From: Schleiferiaceae bacterium
GTDB lineage: Bacteria > Bacteroidota > Bacteroidia > Flavobacteriales > Schleiferiaceae
Direction of reading: 5' to 3'
DNA length: 8,070 bases
NCBI GenBank assembly: GCA_030829675.1
Contig: JAURAE010000056.1
Span: 1 to 8,070, forward strand
The notes beneath the pieces are model-generated. The model was not told the DNA's origin, did not search any database, and saw only the letters and a list, made by a program, of their open reading frames with translations. The position numbers and the translations under genes were made by a program. This document shows positions 1 to 4,773 of this stretch, piece after piece (within the stretch, counting starts at the first letter, position 1; every line of letters starts with the position of its first letter).

Positions 1-180
1 TGATAAACCCCTCCACCCCGGGAATGCCTCCCGAGCCGCCTCCACCGCCAACTCCACGTCTTTCGCATCCGATCGAGGGATGGTGCCATAGGCTTCGCCC
101 GTGGCCGGGTTGGTGTTGGTAAGGGTTTGGCCGCTAGCGGGTTCAAGGAATTGGCCACCGATATAATTCTGGATTTTCAT
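1..180 (-). CDS. Aldehyde dehydrogenase, N-terminal part (probable 2-aminomuconate semialdehyde dehydrogenase)
   Basis: Reading the minus strand from the ATG at 180 gives 60 codons without a stop, running off the left edge. The peptide starts MKIQNYIGGQFLEPASG and continues with NPATGEAYGTIPRSDAKDVE and AVEAAREAFPGWR. This is the usual N-terminal signature of NAD(P)-dependent aldehyde dehydrogenases (IGG-x-F, NPATGE, then a helix with A-x-x-AFPGW). The cofactor-binding and catalytic Cys/Glu regions lie outside the window, so activity cannot be checked. The gene diverges from 3-hydroxyanthranilate dioxygenase and ACMSD genes. From that context I infer that it oxidises 2-aminomuconate-6-semialdehyde to 2-aminomuconate (AmnC/NbaE type). 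A 2-hydroxymuconic semialdehyde dehydrogenase annotation would be equally natural from sequence alone. The family call is firm; the substrate is inference. A purine-rich AGGGAGAG lies about 10 bases upstream of the start. Confidence 0.85.
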   Translation of the reverse strand, partial: MKIQNYIGGQFLEPASGQTLTNTNPATGEAYGTIPRSDAKDVELAVEAAREAFPGWRGLS

Positions 181-271
181 AGCTTCTGTTCTCTCCCTAC
201 GAATATAAGGCAGGAAGAGGCGATGATTTCGGGTCCAATTTTCTTAAATTCACACCTCAAAGCAAACAGCC
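181..271. promoter_or_regulatory. Divergent intergenic region between aldehyde dehydrogenase and HAO genes
   Basis: These 91 bases separate two outward-facing starts, so promoters for both directions are expected here. On the minus strand, TATATTCG (200-207) is one mismatch from the Bacteroidota -7 consensus TAnnTTTG and would give a short leader. No TTG lies at the expected distance upstream of it. On the plus strand the best candidate (CAATTTTC, 236-243) has two mismatches and no TTG partner. The region is AT-richer around 236-250. Its role as a shared control region is inferred from gene orientation; exact promoter positions are not supported. Confidence 0.4.
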
Positions 272-802
272 ATGTCGGTACCAAAGCCTTTCAATTTTCA
301 GAAGTGGTTGGCAGAGAATAGAGACCTGCTCAAACCACCAGTGGCCAACAAAAATTTGACGCCAGAGAGCGACGACTACATTGTGATGGTCGTGGCCGGC
401 CCAAATGCCCGAAAAGATTACCATTACAACGAAACGGAAGAATTCTTCTACCAGCTCGAAGGAAATATCACGGTCAAAGTCCAAGTCGACGGCGAGGCCC
501 ACGAACTCCATTTAGGACCTGGCGATATGATGACCGTTCCGGCCAACACCCCGCACAGCCCAGTGCGACACGAGGGCAGCATCGGCTTAGTGGTAGAACG
601 CATCCGCGAGGGACGTGGCTTCACCGACGGGTTGTTGTGGTACTGCGACAACTGTAACAACAAGCTGCACGAAACCTACTTCGAGCTTAAAAACATCGAA
701 ACAGATTTCTTGCCCCGCTTCAAAGAATATTACGGATCTGAAGAACACCGCACCTGTTCCGAATGTGGACATGTGATGGAGACCGACCCTAGATTCGTAT
801 AA
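272..802 (+). CDS. nbaC: 3-hydroxyanthranilate 3,4-dioxygenase
   Basis: This cytosolic non-haem iron enzyme opens the ring of 3-hydroxyanthranilate with O2, forming 2-amino-3-carboxymuconate-6-semialdehyde. The 176-residue product matches the length of bacterial HAO, a single cupin domain plus a C-terminal metal site. The N-terminus (PFNFQKWLAENRDLLKPPV) is typical of the family and fixes the ATG at 272. Expected iron ligands are present: H51, E57 and H95. Substrate-contact residues R47, R99 and E109 also line up with the family as I recall it. Two CxxC pairs, C125/C128 and C162/C165, form the rubredoxin-like iron site kept in bacterial HAO. The stop is followed after one base by the decarboxylase that consumes its unstable product, so the two are almost certainly co-transcribed and probably translationally coupled. 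No Shine-Dalgarno sequence is evident; the bases before the ATG are A-rich. Nothing looks degraded. Confidence 0.95.
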   Translation: MSVPKPFNFQKWLAENRDLLKPPVANKNLTPESDDYIVMVVAGPNARKDYHYNETEEFFYQLEGNITVKVQVDGEAHELHLGPGDMMTVPANTPHSPVRHEGSIGLVVERIREGRGFTDGLLWYCDNCNNKLHETYFELKNIETDFLPRFKEYYGSEEHRTCSECGHVMETDPRFV

Positions 803-803
803 T

Positions 804-1832
804 ATGTGTGAGATTACCTCGAGAAACTTCACGGTAGATATCCATACGCACATCTTGCCCGAGCACATCCCGAACTTTCGCGAGCGCTTTGGCTATGGCG
901 GTTTCATTAACCTCGACCACCACGTCCCTTGTCGTGCGCGCATGCTCAAGGACGGCGAATTCTTCCGTGAGATAGAAGATAATTGCTGGTCGCCTGAGGC
1001 CCGCATCAAAGAATGTGGCCACCATCACGTCGACGTCCAAGTATTGTCCACCGTTCCGGTCATGTTCAGCTACTGGGCCAAGCCCGAGCACACCCTCGAG
1101 GTGAGCCAATTCCTCAACGACCATATCGCCGACATCTGCCACCGCTACCCCGACCGTTTTGTCGGTCTAGGCACCCTGCCCATGCAGGCGCCAGATTTGG
1201 CCATCCAAGAGTTGCGCCGTTGCAAAGAGATCGGCCTCAAAGGCATTGAGATCGGGACCCACATCAACGATTGGAACCTCGACGCTCCGGAACTTTTCCC
1301 CATTTTCGAAGCCTGTCAAGACCTAGATATGGCCATCTTCGTCCACCCGTGGGACATGATGAGCAAGGAAAAAATGCCCAAATATTGGTTGCCATGGTTG
1401 GTGGGTATGCCGGCGGAAAGCTCCCTGGCCATCTGCTCCATGATTTTTGGCGGCGTATTTGAGCGCTTGCCAAAGTTGCGAGTTGCTTTCGCCCACGGCG
1501 GCGGATCCTTCCCCGCAACCTTGGGCCGAGTGCAGCACGGATTCGACGTGCGCCCAGACCTTTGTGCGGTGGACAATAACGTCGCACCCCGCGATTACAT
1601 GGGCAAATTCTGGCTCGATTCACTCGTTCACGACCCGAAGATGCTGGAGTATGTTGTGGCATTGGTAGGTGAAAATCGCGTGGCCCTCGGGACGGATTAT
1701 CCTTTCCCGCTTGGCGAGTTGGAGCCTGGGAAATTGATCAATGGAATGCCGTGGAGTCACGAGCGCAAGGGCAAGTTATTGCACGGTGCAGCGCTGGAGT
1801 GGCTCAATATGGATTTGGGCCAATTTATCTAA
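804..1832 (+). CDS. nbaD: 2-amino-3-carboxymuconate-6-semialdehyde decarboxylase (ACMSD)
   Basis: This amidohydrolase-superfamily, metal-dependent but non-hydrolytic decarboxylase converts 2-amino-3-carboxymuconate semialdehyde to 2-aminomuconate semialdehyde. It prevents spontaneous cyclisation to quinolinate. The protein has 342 residues, close to the family norm. Visible zinc ligands are H14 and H16 (DIHTH), H181 (in HPWDMM) and D298 (in GTDYPFPLGE). The catalytic His is H231 in HGGGSF. R55 (EFFRE) aligns with the substrate-binding Arg of the Pseudomonas enzyme. The stretches WLPWLVGMPAE (195-205) and TPVMFSY-like STVPVMFSY (82-90) are strongly family-specific, separating it from generic amidohydrolase-2 proteins. 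The ATG at 804 is one base after the HAO stop; the next in-frame Met lies beyond the HxH motif, so the start is secure. No terminator is seen between its stop and the next promoter. Confidence 0.95.
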   Translation: MCEITSRNFTVDIHTHILPEHIPNFRERFGYGGFINLDHHVPCRARMLKDGEFFREIEDNCWSPEARIKECGHHHVDVQVLSTVPVMFSYWAKPEHTLEVSQFLNDHIADICHRYPDRFVGLGTLPMQAPDLAIQELRRCKEIGLKGIEIGTHINDWNLDAPELFPIFEACQDLDMAIFVHPWDMMSKEKMPKYWLPWLVGMPAESSLAICSMIFGGVFERLPKLRVAFAHGGGSFPATLGRVQHGFDVRPDLCAVDNNVAPRDYMGKFWLDSLVHDPKMLEYVVALVGENRVALGTDYPFPLGELEPGKLINGMPWSHERKGKLLHGAALEWLNMDLGQFI

Positions 1833-1849
1833 GCTAAAAAAGCGTGGGA

Positions 1850-1875
1850 TTGTCATGGGATTTTCGATAATTTTG
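1850..1875 (+). promoter_or_regulatory. Candidate Bacteroidota-type promoter for the PurF-like gene
   Basis: TAATTTTG at 1868-1875 is an exact match to the -7 consensus TAnnTTTG. A TTG at 1850-1852 is the only nearby -33 candidate, but the 15-base gap is shorter than the usual 18-21. Transcription would begin near 1881, giving a leader of about 14 bases before the ATG at 1895. The exact -7 box supports the call; the -33 element is doubtful. Confidence 0.5.
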
Positions 1876-1894
1876 ACCTTCACAATCTCCCTCT

Positions 1895-3790
1895 ATGAGT
1901 GATCCGATCAAACACGAATGTGGTATCGCATTTGTACGTCTTAGAAAGCCTCTTGAATATTACGTAGAGAAATACGGAACGGCATTTTACGGCCTCAACA
2001 AGATGTACCTCCTCATGGAGAAGCAGCGCAACCGCGGACAAGATGGCGCAGGGCTGGCGAACATTAAACTCAACACAGAACCGGGTACGCGCTACATTTC
2101 TCGTTACCGCAGTGTTGATACCAACAGCATCGGAGATATTTTCGGCAAAGTGCAAAAGCGCATCGCGGAAGGCGTGGGATCAGATGTGGAGAAACTCAAG
2201 GATGTTCCTTGGTTGAAGCAAAACTTGCCCTTTACCGGTGAGGTGTACCTAGGTCACCTTCGCTACGGCACCTACGGTGGTAATACCATTGAAGCTTGTC
2301 ACCCCTTCTTGCGCCAGAACAACTGGCCAACGCGCAATTTGATTGTAGCGGGGAACTTCAACATGACCAATGTAGATGAGCTCTTTAATGAGTTAGTGGA
2401 ATTGGGCCAACATCCTAAAGAAAAGGCAGATACCATCACCATTATGGAGAAGATTGGCCACTTCTTGGACGAGGCCAACGACGATTTGTACTACCAACTC
2501 AAGGACGAGGGCTACACGAAAAAACAAGCGACTGAGGAGATTTCGAAGCGTCTAGACGTGGCGGATATTTTGCGTCGAGCCTCTAAAAAATGGGACGGCG
2601 GTTATGCCATGGCCGGAATGATGGGTCACGGCGATGCCTTCGTGTTGCGCGATCCCGCAGGAATTCGCCCCACCTTTTATTACTACGATGATGAGATCGT
2701 CGTGGTAGCTTCGGAGCGTCCGGTGATCCAAACGGCCATGAACTTGCCGACCGATGCTGTGAAGGAATTGCCACCAGGTTGCGCCATTGTGGTTAAAAAG
2801 GCCGGGGATGTGAGCATCGAGCAGATTAAGGAGCCGTTGGCATACAACGCCTGTTCCTTCGAACGCATTTATTTCTCTCGTGGATACGATAAAGACATTT
2901 ATAACGAGCGCATAGAATTGGGCCGTAGACTCATCCCTAAAATCCTCTATAAGGTGGAAGGCGATGTAGAAAATACGGTGTTGAGCTTCATCCCGAATAC
3001 CGCCGAGGTCAGTTTCTACGGTATGGTCAAGGGAATGGAGGATCATTTCAATGCTCTGAAGTTTGAAAAAATCCAAGGCCTGACTAACCCGACGCCGGAA
3101 GCCCTTCAGGATATCCTGAATACTCGCCCTCGCGTTGAAAAAGTAGCTTGGAAGGATGTAAAGTTGCGCACCTTTATTACCGCAGATAGCTCTCGCGATG
3201 ATTTAGTAAGCCACGTCTACGATATAACGCACGGCTCGGTGACTAGCAATGATCATTTAGTCGTGATCGACGATAGCATCGTTCGCGGAACCACCTTGCG
3301 TCAAAGCATTCTGAAGATTTTCGATCGTTTAGAACCAAAGCACATCGTCATTGCCTCCTCTGCACCACAGATTCGTTACCCTGATTGCTATGGCATTGAT
3401 ATGGCGCGTATGGGTGATTTCGTGGCGTTCCGAGCTGCAGTGGAGCTGTTGAAAGACCGCGGTCAAGAAGGATTGATCCAGGAGGTGTATCAGAAGTGTA
3501 AGGCCCAAGAGCAGATGGCCGATACTGAGGTTCAGAACTTCGTGAAAGAGATTTACGAGCCATTTACGGCACAAGAAATCAGCGATAAGATTGCCCAAAT
3601 CTTGACTCCAGAAGGCGTGAAGGCGAAGGTGAGCATCATCTATCAGGACATTGAAGACTTGCACGAAAGTTGCCCTTCAAACCCGGGCGATTGGTACTTC
3701 AGCGGGAACTATCCTACCCCGGGCGGAAATCGCGTCGTGAACCGTTCCTTCATTTATTATGTTGAAGGACGTACAGAACGAGCATATTAA
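1895..3790 (+). CDS. Long amidophosphoribosyltransferase-like protein (PurF family)
   Basis: This 631-residue protein has the PurF layout: a class II (Ntn) glutamine amidotransferase domain (about 9-310) and a phosphoribosyltransferase domain (about 320-520). C9 (HECGIAF) would become the N-terminal nucleophile after removal of an 8-residue propeptide, as in Bacillus PurF. Other landmarks are RNRGQDGAG (45-53), GHLRYGT (120-126), D179, GGYAMAG (235-241) and DPAGIRP (253-259). The PRPP loop DDSIVRGTT (459-467) and YPDCYGID (495-502) are near-canonical. If active as PurF it makes 5-phosphoribosylamine, the first step of purine synthesis. It is over 100 residues longer than standard PurF, with inserts at about 55-115 and 185-230 and an extra C-terminal segment (520-631). 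The usual NG of the oxyanion hole is N154-F155. Bacteroidota often carry such a long form beside a standard PurF, so its true reaction is uncertain. The ATG gives the expected short propeptide. No Shine-Dalgarno is visible. Confidence 0.85.
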   Translation: MSDPIKHECGIAFVRLRKPLEYYVEKYGTAFYGLNKMYLLMEKQRNRGQDGAGLANIKLNTEPGTRYISRYRSVDTNSIGDIFGKVQKRIAEGVGSDVEKLKDVPWLKQNLPFTGEVYLGHLRYGTYGGNTIEACHPFLRQNNWPTRNLIVAGNFNMTNVDELFNELVELGQHPKEKADTITIMEKIGHFLDEANDDLYYQLKDEGYTKKQATEEISKRLDVADILRRASKKWDGGYAMAGMMGHGDAFVLRDPAGIRPTFYYYDDEIVVVASERPVIQTAMNLPTDAVKELPPGCAIVVKKAGDVSIEQIKEPLAYNACSFERIYFSRGYDKDIYNERIELGRRLIPKILYKVEGDVENTVLSFIPNTAEVSFYGMVKGMEDHFNALKFEKIQGLTNPTPEALQDILNTRPRVEKVAWKDVKLRTFITADSSRDDLVSHVYDITHGSVTSNDHLVVIDDSIVRGTTLRQSILKIFDRLEPKHIVIASSAPQIRYPDCYGIDMARMGDFVAFRAAVELLKDRGQEGLIQEVYQKCKAQEQMADTEVQNFVKEIYEPFTAQEISDKIAQILTPEGVKAKVSIIYQDIEDLHESCPSNPGDWYFSGNYPTPGGNRVVNRSFIYYVEGRTERAY

Positions 3791-3793
3791 ACA

Positions 3794-4333
3794 GTGAAAA
3801 TTTATACCAAAACAGGCGACGGAGGCCAGACCTCTTTGTTAAACGGAACCCGTGTATCGAAAGCCGAATTGCGTTTGGAAGCCTACGGTACATTGGACGA
3901 GCTAAACAGTCATTTGGGCGTGTTAGTAGCGCAGGCAAATGCTCATTTTCCTCTTTCAGAAGCTATTCAAAGCCAATTATTTGCGATGGGTTCGCACCTC
4001 GCATTGGAAGGCCATGCGGAATTTCCCATGCCTACATGGGACGAGGAATTGGTGGCTAGATTAGAACAGCAGATCGATAGCTGGAACGAGCAGCTCCCGG
4101 AACTAAAAAACTTTGTCTTGCCCGGCGGATGCGCCTCAAGCGCGCAATGCCATGTGGCGAGAACGGTCTGTCGTCGCGCAGAACGTGTGGTGGTCGCACT
4201 CTCCGAAACAGCTGAGGTCAACAGCCATATACCCGCCTTTTTGAATCGATTGTCGGATTACCTATTCGTCATGGCCCGTTGGATGGATTTTTCCGCAGGG
4301 GCAGCGGACAGAATCTGGACGCCTAAGTATTAA
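3794..4333 (+). CDS. Corrinoid adenosyltransferase, PduO type (ATP:cob(I)alamin)
   Basis: The enzyme transfers the 5'-deoxyadenosyl group of ATP to cob(I)alamin, giving adenosylcobalamin for enzymes such as methylmalonyl-CoA mutase. The product is 179 residues, within the PduO/MMAB range, and cytosolic. The N-terminal ATP loop TKTGDGGQTSL (5-15) is followed by RVSKAELRLEAYGTLDELNSHLG (20-42), including D35, which pairs with a C-terminal Arg in known structures. The second signature, RTVCRRAERVV (123-133), and the C-terminal NRLSDYLFVMAR (151-162) complete the family pattern. The start is GTG: it sits 3 bases after the preceding stop, gives the conserved MKIYTKTGDGG start, and no ATG serves as well. 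Such spacing implies co-transcription with the PurF-like gene and translation by reinitiation. Whether the pairing is functional is unknown; no cobalamin-dependent enzyme lies in the window. No clear terminator follows before the next promoter. Confidence 0.95.
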   Translation: MKIYTKTGDGGQTSLLNGTRVSKAELRLEAYGTLDELNSHLGVLVAQANAHFPLSEAIQSQLFAMGSHLALEGHAEFPMPTWDEELVARLEQQIDSWNEQLPELKNFVLPGGCASSAQCHVARTVCRRAERVVVALSETAEVNSHIPAFLNRLSDYLFVMARWMDFSAGAADRIWTPKY

Positions 4334-4357
4334 GCACTTACATTTTTTAAAAAGGTG

Positions 4358-4387
4358 TTGCATAAGTGAAGTAAAAAACTACTTTTG
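4358..4387 (+). promoter_or_regulatory. Bacteroidota-type promoter for the DUF2795-type gene
   Basis: TACTTTTG at 4380-4387 matches the -7 consensus TAnnTTTG exactly, and a TTG at 4358-4360 lies 19 bases upstream, the expected spacing. Transcription should start near 4393, leaving a leader of about 33 bases before the ATG at 4426. The leader is A-rich and has no Shine-Dalgarno sequence. Confidence 0.75.
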
Positions 4388-4425
4388 CAGACTTAGAATA
4401 GTGAACAACACTACCAATTAGACAT

Positions 4426-4650
4426 ATGTACTGGACATTAGAATTAGCATCGTATTTGAGTGACGCACCGTGGCCAGCCACGCGCGATGAGCTTATTGAT
4501 TATGCCATTCGTACCGGAGCCCCTCTGGAAGTAGTAGAAAACCTTCAAGCCATCGAAGAAGAGGAAGAAGAAATCTATGAAAGCATCGAGGAAATTTGGC
4601 CGGATTATCCGTCCGAGGAAGACTTCCTCTGGAACGAAGAAGAATATTAA
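4426..4650 (+). CDS. Small acidic DUF2795-type protein of unknown function
   Basis: A 74-residue protein with its own promoter and terminator. It begins MYWTLELASYLSDAPWPATR, followed by DELIDYAIRTGAPLEVVENL (21-40), which looks like a compact helical domain. An acidic tail follows, with six consecutive Glu at 44-49 and an EEEY C-terminus. By count 23 of 74 residues are Asp or Glu and only two are Arg, with no Lys, so the pI must be very low. It has no signal peptide or membrane segment and is probably cytosolic. I recognise it as the DUF2795 type that is highly conserved in Bacteroidota, often annotated only as a hypothetical or DUF2795 protein; the match is from memory. The four Trp (3, 16, 58, 69) and the helix-breaking APWPAT turn are likely structural. 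The start is secure because the conserved MYWTLELA begins at the ATG. No function can be assigned; an interaction role is speculation. Confidence 0.85.
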   Translation: MYWTLELASYLSDAPWPATRDELIDYAIRTGAPLEVVENLQAIEEEEEEIYESIEEIWPDYPSEEDFLWNEEEY

Positions 4651-4656
4651 TGTGAG

Positions 4657-4681
4657 GCCCCTAGTGTAGGGGCTTTTTTTT
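4657..4681 (+). terminator. Intrinsic terminator after the DUF2795-type gene
   Basis: A perfect 7-bp stem (GCCCCTA at 4657-4663, TAGGGGC at 4667-4673) closes a GTG loop and is followed directly by eight T (4674-4681). It begins six bases after the stop codon. It should end the short transcript and insulate sucA, which has its own promoter about 40 bases on. Confidence 0.92.
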
Positions 4682-4721
4682 GGTCTGCGAAGGAAGTATA
4701 TCAATATTGCGATAAAGCGCC

Positions 4722-4750
4722 TTGCAGCCACATTTTCTGTTGTACTTTTG
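4722..4750 (+). promoter_or_regulatory. Bacteroidota-type promoter for sucAB
   Basis: TACTTTTG at 4743-4750 is an exact -7 match and is identical to the -7 box of the preceding gene. TTG at 4722-4724 lies 18 bases upstream. Transcription would start near 4756, leaving a leader of roughly 18 bases before the sucA ATG at 4774, with no Shine-Dalgarno sequence. Confidence 0.75.
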
Positions 4751-4773
4751 AGGTACAATTCCAAAGATTCTAC

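Noticed and set aside
200..207. TATATTCG on the minus strand as a confident aldehyde dehydrogenase promoter
   Set aside because: It has one mismatch in the -7 consensus and no TTG at the usual distance, so it is mentioned only within the intergenic entry.
127..321. 64-codon plus-strand open frame crossing the divergent intergenic region
   Set aside because: It lies antisense to the 5' part of the aldehyde dehydrogenase gene and overlaps the HAO start out of frame; the peptide resembles no family I know.
789..1142. 117-codon minus-strand open frame
   Set aside because: It lies entirely opposite ACMSD, whose catalytic motifs are intact, and shows no protein-like pattern of its own.
1264..1662. 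132-codon minus-strand open frame
   Set aside because: It is antisense to ACMSD, rich in Arg, Pro and Gly as expected from a GC-rich shadow frame, and has no recognisable motif.
1830..1860. Possible terminator after ACMSD
   Set aside because: Only a three-base GCT/AGC pairing around an A run is present, with no stable stem and no following T tract.
2552..3076. 174-codon minus-strand open frame
   Set aside because: It is antisense to the PurF-like gene across conserved glutaminase and linker regions; the codon pattern explains the lack of stops.
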